Both the position numbers and the translations under genes were made by a program. Below, one piece after another: positions 26,325 to 38,788 of a stretch of 64,000 nt of DNA (position 1 is its first letter; every line of letters starts with the position of its first letter). The stretch is from contig NC_058495.1 of the NCBI RefSeq assembly GCF_020382885.2, forward strand, positions 24,303,127 to 24,367,126, given 5' to 3'. A model generated the notes under the pieces. That model had not been told where the DNA came from. It saw only the letters and a list, made by a program, of their open reading frames with translations, and did not search any database. This DNA comes from Scatophagus argus (lineage: Eukaryota > Chordata > Actinopteri > Scatophagidae).

Positions 26325-29300
26325 TTAGGCGGTGGGGAAGATCAGGAAGCCGGTGAAGGTGTGGCTGGTGCTGCTCTGGCTCGCCACCATGCTGTTGTAC
26401 CTGGTTGCCTGCAGTGAGACCGTGTCCCCGGCCTCCAGCTGCAGGACCGCCGAGCCAGAGGTGACCAGGAAGCCATCAGAGGAGTCACACATTGTCATGT
26501 GACTGTCACTGCCCTTCACCAGTTTGAGACACGCCTAGAAGGGACGAGACAAATATCTGTTCAGTGTTCAGCGTCGTATCTCAACACAAAATGATCTTCT
26601 TATCCACCCAGACGTGATTCTGCAAAACTTCAGTTTAGTTGTTTGGGTTAATAAAAAGACAATAGAATAAAAATAAAACAGCAAACAAGAGAGAAAGAGA
26701 TGCAACAAAGCTTGGAAAACAGTGGACATAGATCATAATGGGCTGCCAGAAAATTTCTTAATTTTGCTTAAATGCAGAAAAAGTACTCAGAAGTACAAGA
26801 TACAAGAGATACAAGATAGGTTTATTTGTCACATACACAATCATACACGGTACAATGTGCAGTGAAATTTTTTATGTCCCTGCTACCAAAGAAAGGTAAG
26901 TAAAAATTAAAAATGAAATATTGTAAAATAGAAAAATTAAAAATAAAATTAAAAATGTGAGAATGTGCTGTATTTAAGTACTCTAAACTACTGATCACTT
27001 AAGTAAGTGTATTGTAAGCAACTCAAACATATGAGACTGAAGAAGACACCAACACAGACGAGTTTAAAGCGAACGAACTCTTTGGACTCACTCTGCTCTT
27101 GGCTGAAATGTGGTAACTGAAGAAGTAGACGCCTTTGACGGCACACGTGAACGTCCCGTTGGTCAGCGTTTCTCCTCGATACTGTTGATCCAACTCTGGC
27201 AAAATCTGCCTGTGGGGAAGTTTACGCCAACATTTCAGTTTATTCTGTTGTACTCTCGTATGTGTTGTGCTGCGAGTAGTGTATGTATTTAGTATGCATT
27301 TTAGGAGTCAATCAATCACTGTTGTTGTTAATCAACAATTGTGAAATTGTTGATTGTTTTGTTTGTGAAAATTGTGTGGACAAGTAGCATGAAAAAAAAC
27401 TCAAGTAAAGTACAAGTACCTCAAATTAGTACCTAAAGAGTAACTAAACCCCTAAACCACTTTTTTCTGTTGAAAATCAATTTAAATAGGTATTTAGTAG
27501 GGTTACTGATTGATTCAGGTTCAAATCTTGCCATTTTAGCGGAAAGTATTTGAATTTTTGGTTTTGTGTGATAAATATGCATAGCAACCGCCCTCTACAG
27601 GTTGAAACCCCGCTATTACAACTGAATTGTGTGAGTGGCTGAGCTGGAGGCGGGTGACGTTAGTCAGCAATGTTTGACATTTGTTAGGTAGCAGGCTAGC
27701 TTCAGCTCGCACTTTAACTTTGGGTGTTTTTTGAGAGTTTTTTGATTTAGCATCAGTTAGTTTTAGTTTTAGTATTCATTAGCTGGTGGTAAGATTGCTT
27801 TCTCGGCCAGCCCGCAACACCCAAGCTGATATTTTCACGTTCTAGACGCATTTTTTGAATTTCATGGATGACGGAAGTTAAGCCATGACTCTGGGGTTTA
27901 GTTACTCTTTAAGTACAGTACTTAATTACAATCCCCTACTGACGGTAGCCACTGCATGTTCTTAACATCAGCATGTTAGCATGCTGACTTTAGCATGTAG
28001 CTCAAAATGCAGCCTCAGACCTGTTGAAGTTGATGGCCGTGTCCATATCTGGAAGGTGTGACATCACCCGTTTGTAGGAAAAGAAGGATCTCCGCTGGGT
28101 GGATGGGTTGAACGGTCTTCCCTTCTCCCCTGGCAGGCCTGGGTTACCAGGAAGCCCCGGGAGGCCCACATCACCCTTCATTCCAGGTCGTCCTGGGGGG
28201 CCCACCAGACCTGGCATGCCCTTTTGGCCCCTGACAGGCTGACCTGCCTCACCTGCTCATACCGAGAAACGCTTACTACAAGTCACAATGCTGTTAGTGT
28301 GAACTGACACTGAGGTGAAAGATTAACTGAGAAAATCCTGTAAAATGTTGGTCTACCAGTTGAGAACATGTTCCTCAGTAATTTCTTTTTTGTGACATCA
28401 CCCTTTCTTGTCAAAGATTTCCCACCAAAATCCAAATGAACTTCAACTGAAAACAATCAATAGCTGTGTGAAAAAAGTGAACTAAGTGAACTGAACTTGA
28501 ATTATTCCCTCAAAGTCATAAGACATATGGAGTAAATCTGATGCATCAGATTTTTATGTTCTCAAATCAGAGATATTGACAACATGAAATTGAAAATTCA
28601 TGTTGTGATGTTGTCGTGTCCTTTATGAGCTCACCAGGGTCTCCCTTCTCTCCCTTGGGACCGTCTGCGCCGTTGCGCCCATGGGTGCCTGGTATCCCAG
28701 GAATTCCCGGGCTTCCACAGGACTGTGTGAGAACCGGGCCGACGTGAACCAAGAGCAGAAACAGTGCGGCACTGCAGCTAAGCCACTGGGGGGCCTGAAT
28801 GGACACACACACAGATACACACACTTGCTTTTGTCCCTTATACTTTGTTCATGTTGAAACCATAACAATAACCTCAACTAAGCACCAAGTGGGAACATTA
28901 AAGTATAATGCTTTGGCTCGTGGGTGCCAGTTCTTTGTACCAATATGGAAGGTTTTCCTGTACCCGAATCAATGGTCTTCAATTTAGTTATTAATACATA
29001 TAGAAAAAAAAGATATAAATAGGATGAAGTAAACCCCACAAAAAGCAACAAGTTGACAGTGACACAAAACTGAATACAAATCACAAAAAGCGCACACTGA
29101 CATTCTCAGTTTGATATGACAGTACTTATATGGGGGTTTTGAATGTTGTAGCCCCTTACCCACAAATTACATGTACAATATAATATGAAGTGCAAAGTCC
29201 TATTTTTAAATTTAAGACATTTTAAAGTTTTTAAGAGCATGCAGACCTCCTGTTCAGGACAACAGCTCTAACGCTTCTGCTCATGCGTCTTTAAAGGTTA

Positions 29301-29428
29301 AACACAGTAACAAGGATTAAGATTAGACAAGAAATGCGATGAAACGATCCACGTCTGTCTGATTAAGTTATTTTCCCTTTCTCTCTGTCTTTGTCTTTTA
29401 GTTTTGCAGGATGCAAAAGTCTCACCAT
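26325..29428 (-). CDS. c1qb: Complement C1q B chain
   Basis: A chain of C1q, the recognition subunit that starts the classical complement pathway. On the - strand the coding parts are 29426-29428 (ATG immediately before a donor), 28635-28794, 28021-28252, 27092-27209 and 26325-26534, giving 240 codons plus stop. The second exon encodes a hydrophobic signal segment, then [14 protein letters not shown]. The Cys before the Gly-X-Y repeat serves interchain disulfide bonding. The collagen stalk is followed by a globular C1q domain ending [13 protein letters not shown]. The [13 protein letters not shown] start and the HIS..CLKLVKG region fit the B chain. It is the last of three C1q genes in the same orientation. 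The single-codon first coding exon is inferred from the splice frame. A repeat-like element occupies the intron at 27433-27912. Confidence 0.83.
26797..26890 (-). repeat. Retroelement 3' tail fragment in c1qb intron
   Basis: The words gataggtttatttgtcacat and acaatgtgcagtgaaatttt match a common fish non-LTR or SINE terminal motif in antisense. Only the terminus is present and its family is uncertain. Confidence 0.4.
27433..27912. mobile_element. Non-autonomous DNA transposon (MITE) with perfect 19-bp terminal inverted repeats
   Basis: Bases 27434-27452 (taaagagtaactaaacccc) are exactly repeated in reverse complement at 27893-27911. The right edge carries ttaa (27909-27912) and the left edge ctaa (27433-27436), which suggests a piggyBac-like TTAA target site with one change. 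The interior of about 440 bases has no open frame. It lies in the c1qb intron between exons 28021-28252 and 27092-27209. Confidence 0.7.
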
Positions 29429-32412
29429 TTGCAGGTAATGCAGTCCCTCGTCCTGTAAAAGATGATTGCAAGCGGAGGTGAAGAGTCCTGCTTCACTGTG
29501 ACAGCAGCAGCTCAGTCAGGAACAAAAGAGGAAGTGAAACGGTTCAAGAGTGCACGATTGCCGCTCTATTGGCGTTCACACCAGTCATTTCAGGATACAG
29601 AAAGAGTGACTGAAGCAGGAATCTAGAAGGATAAAAACTTCTGCTGTGGTGGTGGACTGAAACAAAGTACATGTACTCATGTGCTGTACTTAAGCAAAAT
29701 CTGACATATTTATTTAATTTCTGCTCCACTAGTTTGCTTAAGGCAAATGTTTTCTTTTTTATGGCAATAATTTATCTGGCAGCTGTGGTTACTTTGCAGA
29801 TTAAGGTTTTACATACAAAAATATGAGGCATTTAACTACATAAACAGCTTTCAAATGTTTCAATTTTTTTCAAAGTTTCAAACAGAGTTGTGATAGAGTT
29901 GTAATTAGCATTTTACTGCCCAACTTAAGCAATAAAATGCTAATTGCATTAAAGCATAAATAACAATAAACACAGTATTAACACTCACAGGGGATATTTT
30001 TCTGCTTTACGAGGACTTTAAGTACCGAGTATCTAAGTATTTAGTATGTATACTTTAATATTGTCATTTTACTGACAATTTAATTCAAAGGGGACATTAT
30101 TGGTACTATGTATTTTTTACATAAAAAGCCGACTTGTAAAATATGTACAGAATTGGAAGGTAGGTACAAAAATATGGGGGGCAGCATATCTCCAGAGAAA
30201 CCGCCAACTGATTGTTATTGTGTTTACTGCAGTTCTCTCTGGCTGTAGCTATGGCTACCGTTAGCTCAGTCAGTCTGTTTATAATTTTTGTTCTGTCTCT
30301 CTTTTTTATGTTTTGAACAAAAAAAATTTTGCCATATCATCCAAATTGTGAATTTAAGTGACATTTTGAAGCCAGGACTTTGGTTTGCTAGTGGACGATG
30401 AACTCTTGTGCAACTGCTCTGAGTATGACTAAAGATGAAAACGTTAGCTAAAAAAGATGAGCCCAGTTTAGGTAATCTAGCAGAGGCCGTGGTGGAAGAC
30501 ATATTCAGGTTATTTACGTATTCAAATATCTATCAAAGTGATTGTAAGAACAATGTATATTTTCACATAAAGGTCGAAAACATAACCAGAAACTCTATCT
30601 ATCAATAAATATTTTGGAGTATAAATTATAATATTTTGCTCTATAATGTAGAGAGGTCAAAATTTAAAGTGATGTGAATTAAACCTACTCACATAAAACA
30701 CTTTACTTTCCACACTTTCCACCACTGACCACAGATTTTCTACGTGTTTAAGCCTTCTTGCATTTTGTTCAGTGACCGTCCTGTTTGTTCTGTTCTTGTT
30801 AACATTTTTTGTCTTTACTGCATGTTTGGTTCGTTTCAGCAATTTATCATAACCTCATCTTTCATCTTCGTGAGTTCAGTGCCACTTTCATTTCATTCAT
30901 CTGACAAATTGCCCACCAGAGGAAATGAAACTGTTTTACAGGAAGTCAAGAAAAACTCCACCTGCTGAAAAATTGATGATGAAGCATCATTGAGTCTGTC
31001 TTGTTAAGAAAAAAATCTCTCCTCCAAATTAACGTTTTGTTCTGTTTTCTCTGAGCTTCCTCTTTGTTGTTGCCTTAAGCACAATCTTGTTTCCTGGCAA
31101 TGTTGCCAGTTACTGGATGTGAGTATCTGTTCCACAAAATATTTAATTTCCTTAACAGTATCAACAAAGAGCTGCTGCGTTCATGTAATAATTACATCCT
31201 GTGAAACTCTCTGTTTATTTCTGTCTTACTGAGATCCTCTTTCCATTTCTTATTTTGTCCTCTTGATGCATTGATACAAGCAACAGTTTTAAAGGTTAAA
31301 TTTGAGATTTATATGATATCAATATCATTATTTGATATTATCTGTGGTTGGTATTTTTTATACAATCATAATGTGATATATTACCTAATTACCGCTCTAT
31401 ATAGAAGTTTTTGTTAGTAGTGGCGGAGTACACAATTCCCATATTGGATTCAATTTGCTTTTCCAATTCCAATAAGAAACAAATTTTTATCTTTGTTTGC
31501 TCCATATGCTGTTTAAAAGTGAGTCCGTTGACTAATTTAATTCCCATGTACCTATAATCCTGGGCAGTTTCAATTTCTGTACCATTAATTGTGAAGATGG
31601 CACGTTGATACGAAGTGGACTTAATTGAGAATAAAGAACAATTCTCTTATCAGCATTCAGTGCAAGCTTGAGATTATGCAGAAGAGCCTGAACATCATTA
31701 AAGGGAGGTTGTAATCTTGATATAGTTGAAGGGGAGACGAATGCATACAAAACAGTGTCATCTGCATAAAGAATTGACATCATAACTCTGCGATGGGGTC
31801 ATTAATCTCACCATACTTTATCACATTATTGTATGTTCTGTTATTAGATGTGGACATTTTGGTTGCTGTCATAGCGCAAACTTCAGTAGAACACAAACGG
31901 CTCACATGAAAGTTTGGTCAGCAGTACAGTTTTTTCTTCTTTGCTGAGTGCAATGTGAGGTGAACAGTTTGATACTGTTGGTGAATTTTTGAAGTTTCTT
32001 AAATATATGAAGGATCTGTAAAATAACACTCTTGGTCAAAGCGTTTGGTTTTATATTTTTACTTCATTTCATAAAGTTTACACAAAGTCGTTCACTCATC
32101 TTAAACAGATTTTGAGTCTGCCTGAGTTTGCCTGCTGTAGCATGTAACAACTTGTTTATAATGTTTGTATTCGTTGTTTTAGCAAAGTTTTTATGCTTGT
32201 TTTGTTGATCATGTCTCCATTTTAATCACAATGAGACTTTACCTGGTTAAATAAAGGAGAATTAAATGTGAAAAGTAACCAACATGTACTTTCCAAAAAG
32301 GTTAAAGGGTCAGGTTGAAGGAAGGGAAGACATTGTGTTGCAATCAAAGAGCTGTCCAGTAAATCTGAGTGAGAGGACTTGTTGGTGTTTCCCGTCCTGT
32401 GGGTCAGTGAGG
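29429..32412. other. Intergenic region between c1qb and c1qc, with a LINE remnant
   Basis: AT-rich region. Apart from the reverse-transcriptase fragment at 31395-31790, no gene is supported. Confidence 0.6.
31395..31790 (-). mobile_element. LINE reverse transcriptase fragment
   Basis: Reading the - strand gives SILYADDTVLYAF, the catalytic YADD box of non-LTR reverse transcriptase. It continues with LHNLKLALNADK and LPRIIGTWE, as in the finger-palm region of fish LINEs. Only a small part of ORF2 is present, so this is a dead, truncated copy. The family (L2 or Rex1-like) cannot be fixed by eye. Confidence 0.7.
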
Positions 32413-34948
32413 CTACAGCAGGAAGCCAGAAAAGATGCTGTAACCTTCCCGTTTTCCTCTCATCCCTCTGTAGTCTTTAGTCTCCAGCCAAACCTCCTGA
32501 TCCCTGGCCAGGTAGACCGCCAGGCTGCCTGAGGTCACCTGGAATGAGTACCGGTGCATCATTTAACACCAAGGACAGACGACTTTCAAGGACAACCTGA
32601 AGCCATGTTTGCTGAGTATCTGATTCACTTTGAGTAAAGTGTTATTTTTCATACTGTGCGTACCTGTCTCCTGCCGCGGCGATGATCACAGAACGCTGCC
32701 AGCAGTGTTTCATCCAGCTTCATCAGCACACACAGTCGCTCGTCTAAAGAAGCATGGTACACAAAGTAGTACGTTCCAGGAATCCGACACCTGCAACATA
32801 CCAATTTAATTAGTTCTCTAAAAGTTTTTCCCCCTCTTATCTGGTTGGTCAGACTGATCACATAGGATGTTTTGCCAGCTGGAGGCATGGCTCTGTGGAT
32901 GCAATGTCATTCTGCACATATTGGATGCATTCATGAAATTTTGTTCGGATATTCATGGTCCCCAGACAATGAATCTGTCTGACTTTTGTGATCTCCCAAC
33001 TTTTCCTCAAGTTCCACCAGGGAGCTGAAATAAAATGAAAGTTTGTTATTCATGTTCTGCTATGCTAACATTAGCTTTAAGCTCAGCGCGCTGCTTTTCC
33101 TGGCTGTAGACTCCAAGTCTTGTTTACATTACAGTGAAAATTTGTGCTAAAAGACTTATGGGTTTCTGTGTTAAGAAACACCTGAAGCGTCCCGTTGTGA
33201 TGTTGTAGTCATCGTTGATGTTGGTGATGACTGTGGTGAACCGAATGACGCTAGCTCTCAGGGGATATTCGTTGGATCCTCTCGCGACGCTGAAGGCTGC
33301 CCTCTGTTGGACATCAACAGCCCTGCAAAGAGAGCACAAAGAGATGCTCAGAGCCGGATTTAACCCACCATTAAATTTTGAGAGAGGGCCTTGTGAGTTA
33401 ATTTCCTGTTCTATTTTGTATTGTTTAAATTATTCAGCTAATCACACAGTGAATATGAGGTTGTAGAGCAGCTGCCTCAGTCAATAATTCAGCCTTAATG
33501 CTCAGCTCAGTTTCAGCATGAACTGTTGGCTCATCTTTGTTTAACAATTCAACAGATCAACAGAAACTGCTCTGCTGTTCTCATTAGAACACATGTGCGT
33601 GGCTCAGGGGTTTGTCTGAGCACATACCCTTGATCTCCTGGTTCTCCTGGAGGTCCGGCCATCCCTGGGAACCCTGGCTTCCCCGTGTCCCCGCTCTGAC
33701 CTCGTTTCCCGGAGAATCCCATTATGCCAGGCTCCCCCTTCTCTCCCTTCTGAAGGCCGAGACCGCCTTGCCACACTGCTCCTGTGAATGCCAACAACAG
33801 GCAGGTCATTGTACCGAATAACCAGACAAACTGGCCTGCTGTGGCTCACTGTTTAAAGAAATAGTTACAGAGAAAGAATAAAGGAATAGTCTTTTTGGAA
33901 ATAAGCTGCATTTAGATGAGAAGGCGAAAATCAAGTAAAACAAAGTAAGGAGCTGGAGTCAGGAAATGTTTAGCCAAGCTTAGCATGAAAGCAGGAGAAA
34001 ACAGCTAGCCGGGCTCTGTCCAAACGCTCTTTCTCGTTTGTTTAATCCACACACAAAGAGAAACTAATAAACACAATTTGTGGTTCTGCCAACTGCTAAT
34101 CTTTTTTATGCTAATCATTGCACACTTAACATGCTGTCCAGCATACTTTTATTTCCACTAACTCTTTGAAAAAATGTTCTTTCATCTAGTTTGTCCATTA
34201 CAAACAGTTGTATTTATTTTAACTGTTACTATCTTGCATTTTGTCTTTTTTTACTGGAGAGCTCACAGTGAAGAGGCAGACGGGAAAAGACAGAAGAAAG
34301 TGAGAAGCGGTTTGACAAGCAACAAATGACCAGCGCTGGAATCAAACTGTGAATGTTTTGCTCCAGTCTTGTTGGTTTTTCTTTTTTCTTTTGTTTTTGT
34401 ATATGTATATTTGTAAGAATGAATTTAACTACACAAAATGCCCCTGTTTTTAAAAATGTAATTTGCCGCTACAGGACGAAAACTAAAGGCACAACATGCA
34501 GCAAGTTTGCTTCCAAAATCGCAAATAAAATTGAATCTCTTGGTTATTTCAGCAAAGTTTCGCACCTCAAAGGGACGATGAGGACAAGATGATGACAAAA
34601 CAATTTAAAAAGTGTCTGTACAAACTTTAGATGGGTCAACATGACCGCTCCCGACCTAAACAACCCTGAGTTTGTTCTCAGCAGGTGTGCGTTGGATACC
34701 TGGCTGTCCTTTCTCTCCTTTCTCTCCGTCACGACCGTCTTTGCCGGGCATCCCGGGAATACCTGAGGACGGAGAGGTAGATAAACAAAACAAGAACAGA
34801 TGCCCGCATGCACTCACACAGGACGCACATGGACAAACATACCTGGCATTCCTGGCATCACTGTCGCTGGGCAGGTCTCCATGGCAACCAGCAGGGGCAC
34901 AGCCAATGAGAGCAGGGCGCCGATCAGCACGAAACTGTGACGGAGCAT
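32413..34948 (-). CDS. c1qc: Complement C1q C chain
   Basis: On the - strand the exons are 34843-34948, 34700-34762, 33628-33781, 33182-33322, 32664-32790 and 32413-32538 (238 codons plus stop, phases consistent). The signal peptide is MLRHSFVLIGALLSLAVPLL. METCPATVMPGMPG then provides the pre-collagen Cys. The stalk has PGMPGKDGRDGEKGEKG, like human C1QC, and is interrupted by AVWQGGLGLQK. The head has RAAFSVARGS, CRIPGTYYFVYHAS, LCVLMK and ends YSIFSGFLL. PGMPG..GKDG and YYFVYHAS support the C chain. The head domain is split by two introns. It lies between c1qa (upstream) and c1qb (downstream) in the same orientation, the order known in mammals. Confidence 0.87.
33855..34110. repeat. Short interspersed repeat in c1qc intron
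   Basis: The words gtttagccaagcttagcatg, aaaacagctagccgggctct and gtccaaacg followed by cgtttgtttaatccacac reproduce a repeat seen widely in percomorph introns. It is non-coding, with approximate ends. Confidence 0.55.
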
Positions 34949-34974
34949 GATGGAGGACCTGACAGACAGAAGGG

Positions 34975-35805
34975 GAGACAAAAACCGATGAGAGGAGAGA
35001 CTTCATGGAGGAGGAGACGAGGAAAGCAAAGAAGAGACAAGTTTGAATAACTGGAGAAGTAGAAAGGAAAAGAGATTAGAAGGAGAGAAGAAGGAAACAG
35101 ACTAGAAAGAAAAAAGAGTGCAGGAGGAGGAGAGAAGAAGAAACAGGTGGGGAGGGGAGGAGACAAGGACAGAACTGAGGATGCTGAGGTAAGAGAGGAG
35201 GAGGAGAAAGAATGAAGAAAAGAGGAGGAATGAAAGAAGATGAAGAAAGTGAGGAGGAGAATTTTAGGTACAAAGTAGGAAAGGAGGGAAAGAAAGGGAA
35301 GAGAGGATGGGAGGGAAGAACAGGAACATGTGGAAAGCTTAGGGAAGAAGAGGAGGAAAGAAGGAGAGGACAGAACAGAGGAGACCACAAAGGAAAGATG
35401 AAGACAAGGGGACAAAAACAGAAGCAAAGGAAAGATGAGACGAAAAGAGCAACAGTGAGACAGCACGAGGAAGGGAAAGGAATGGAAAGACAAGAAAGGA
35501 TGGCATAATGAAGAAGAAAATCAAGAAATTCAGAGGAGACAACGGGACAGGAGAAAAGAGGTGATGAATGGAAAAGCAGAGAGGAGAGGAACAAGATGGA
35601 GACGTGACGAGGACAAATGAAAATCAAGGAGACAACGGAAGAAAAGAGGAGATGAGGAATAAAGAAAAATGAGTAGAAAAGAGAGGACATATGGAAAGAC
35701 AGGAGAGGGAGAGAGGGAAGGAGGACAGGAGACAAGGACACAAGAGAGGAGGGAATGTAAAAGAATAGGAGGAGAGGAGACAAGGAGATAAGGGAGGTGT
35801 AACAG
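34975..35805 (+). repeat. Polypurine tract of about 830 bases upstream of c1qc
   Basis: The + strand is dominated by A and G (gaggagg, agaaagg, gagaggac blocks) with sparse C and T. It starts directly upstream of the c1qc start codon at 34948. The mirror-rich polypurine strand is capable of triplex formation. Long apparent open frames rich in Ser, Leu, Phe and Pro on the other strand are by-products. Confidence 0.85.
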
Positions 35806-38099
35806 CATTCAGCTCTGCCACAGGGCCTCTGAGCAGCTGAATCATGACAGAAAATGAAAACAAATGAAATGTGAGGTCTGATCAAACTGATCAAACATCA
35901 AAGACCTCAAATTACACAACCAGGAGCCCATCGTGTTAACAACAGCAGATTCTCTCTTACACTCAAATCTCACTGACTTCACTTTAGTGAAATCCAATCA
36001 GCTGACGAATGTGCAACATAAACGTGAGAAATGCTTAAAACTCACCTGAGGGAACAGACGGATCGCAGATCAGTGAAACCCACCACAGTGAGCTCGAAGC
36101 AAACCGAAGTGGAGCTGCGAGTCCTGCGGCAGCCTGAGGAGGAAGCTGAAACAAAACCAAAGATTCAGCAGCTTCGCCTGTGGAAGTGATTTCCTTTGCC
36201 AACTGCATGTAGTTCTGCAAATCTGGGAGGTTACTGAGTGTGGCTTCAGCAAACCAACTTCAGGTTAAGTTACGCTTAACTTAAAAACTGTCTTAAAATG
36301 AAGAAAGGTTAAATTCAGACCTAAGTTTGGGTTTCGCTCTGAATCTAGATTAAACACTGAAACTTTATCCCCCAGTTTTAACTTTAAACTTAACCATGAG
36401 GAGATCTAACTTTTAAATTCAATGTTTGGTTGACACGTACTGAGCAAACTCAGTAAGTCTTATGATGCTGCTGGGTTGCACAGGTACACTGGATCTCCAG
36501 AGATGTCAGGTGATACTGATTGTAGTCACACCCAAGTTCAGAAGCCCGATGCTTTGAATGAGTGAGTTTGTTTATTTATTTGGTTAGCAAGCGTCTCCAT
36601 ATCGATTAAACTTTAATTTTGTCCAACATCAATAAACTTGGATTTACTAAACGGAGATTAGTTGTGCAACACAGCTCTGCTTAAAAACACTGATGAATAT
36701 TGAACTTTGATTAATAAAAAAAAAAAAAATTGAAAGAACACTACTGTATAAAATATCATTGTTTTACTTTAATTTTAACTAAGGGGTCCAAAGCTGAAAA
36801 ACAAAACAGGTGACTGGAGTGTCCACATACATTCGGCCATGTTTACTACATTTGCCACATTTACAACATGTAGTGTGTGCTTAAAGAATAAACCTGGTGA
36901 CCTTTTGCATTTTGTTTTATTGTCAACAAATCAAATGACAGAAGCTTCACCCCTGTGTGCTTCTGGGACTACAGACATGGTTTGTCTCTCAGAGTCCAGG
37001 ACCTCCGTCCTCCGACGACCCCGGTTCAACTCCTGACTCATCACTCACTGTGTTCTTCCGAGAAGCAGGTTTCAGCAGTTTCATTAAAACAAAACAAAAC
37101 AACACACTCACAGTAACATAAGGAGGTCGGCTGAGGATGTGCCAAAGTCAGTAGTGTACCCAAAAGAAGAAGAAGAAGTGCAACACCCCAAGATGTTTCA
37201 CTTCTGTAACCTTCAGAGGGTTCACACGAGGGTCTTCTGTGTGGTCAGAGAAACTGCATGAGTGCTGCATGAACTGACCGGGGAGATGGATGTGTTCAAC
37301 ATGCTTTACCAGCCCAAACTCAGGCCAAACTGTGTACAAGAGTCTCTGACCCACTGGAGAACGGGCCAGATCTGCTCATACTCAGACCCGACACCAAATA
37401 CGTCCACATGTCGGAGTCTGCTTTTTTACGTTTGTCCATGTGGACATGTGGACATGGGACGATGTCTTTGCCTGTTCTGGTCTGGGTTTTTAGAAGCATC
37501 ACTGTATGTATCTGTGTTGTCAGAAATATTAGCTGCATTGTGTTTTAGGGGCCTCCTCTGTCAAAGACCCAGCCAAAGACTTGACCAGCGCCGGCAGAGA
37601 GGCGAGACCAAACCAAGATCTTTCATTCACACTAAATAACAGGACATTTTTGGCATTTCTGTACCAACTACTGTTGCTTCCTTATTGCTTTGATGGATGC
37701 AACAACAACAAAAAATGTCTGCTAACCCTTTAAATTAAAGATTTATTAATTTGCTTTTAGGTTTTTAAACGTTTGTGATTGTCTGTGTGAAATCTGTGTG
37801 TGTGTGTGTGTGTGGGTGTAATCATCACAACTTTAATCTTCCAAAACATACCCACATTGAATAATAATTTTTTATTTTGTTTTAGTTGCATTCACATCAA
37901 AGTCAACATTTACAAAAGGTTAACATGAGTCAGCACAAAGGAAACAATTCAGGTGAACGAATCCAGAGTTACACGTGGCTTCACGTGAAAACCACACACA
38001 CGACCGTAATGTGAAAAACTGCATTCAGACTTGTTTAGACGCTAAAATCATCAGGACGTGCGGTCTGATTTCAGCGCTGAATGAACTTTATTCTTAATT
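35806..38099. other. Intergenic region between c1qc and c1qa
   Basis: No supported gene. It could hold c1qc 5' UTR exons (for example a candidate donor near 36045 on the - strand), but none can be proven. AATAAA on the - strand at 37871-37876 is the likely c1qa polyadenylation signal. Confidence 0.5.
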
Positions 38100-38749
38100 T
38101 TAGAAGAGCAGGAAGCCGCTGAAGGTGATCAGTTTTTCATTGGTGTCGTGAGTCTCACTGTCTCTCTGCTGGTCCCTGAAGGACTCGAGCCAAACCTTCT
38201 GTCCAACTGTCAGCTCTAAGACCACGCCCCCAGTCAGCACCTGAAACACAGCACAGCCAATCACAGCGAGGGTTCACCACATCGCTCAGCTGAGTCCGCA
38301 GAAACGCAGACTTTGACGCTCTATAACATCACCAGACTTCCTCCTTTGTTCCTGTCATTATTGCTGCCGCCACCAGAGGGCGTTTGCTTTCGTTGCATTT
38401 GCTGCAATAGCTACGTATTGATTTCCGCTCCTGATACCTGACGGGTTTCACGGTCCTCAGCACTGAAACTGACCTGATCAGTGTTCCTGTTGTAATCACA
38501 GAATCCCAGCCTGTTGTTGGTCGCCCCATTGACTATAGACAGACACATGCTGACCTAAAGAAAAAACACAAGACATCAGCGCGGTTTGATGTTAGCATTT
38601 ATATGAAGCAGTGCAGCAGTCGTGTGTTACCTTGGCAACAGAGGTGAAGGTGAAGTAATAAACACCAGCTTTTTTGCAGGTGAAGTAACCTGTGGCTGCG
38701 CTGAAGTCCCCGTGTGTGTTGACCCCAGCATTCTGGTAGGTCACCACCT

Positions 38750-38788
<39 letters not shown>

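Noticed and set aside
27330-27355. Short hairpin with 11-bp arms and a 4-base loop near a c1qb exon
   Set aside because: Arms are short and AT-rich; expected by chance at this scale.
34924-35894. Overlapping - strand open frames of up to 272 codons rich in Ser, Leu, Phe and Pro
   Set aside because: They are the complement of the polypurine tract. They have no domain, are open in several frames at once, and lack splice logic.
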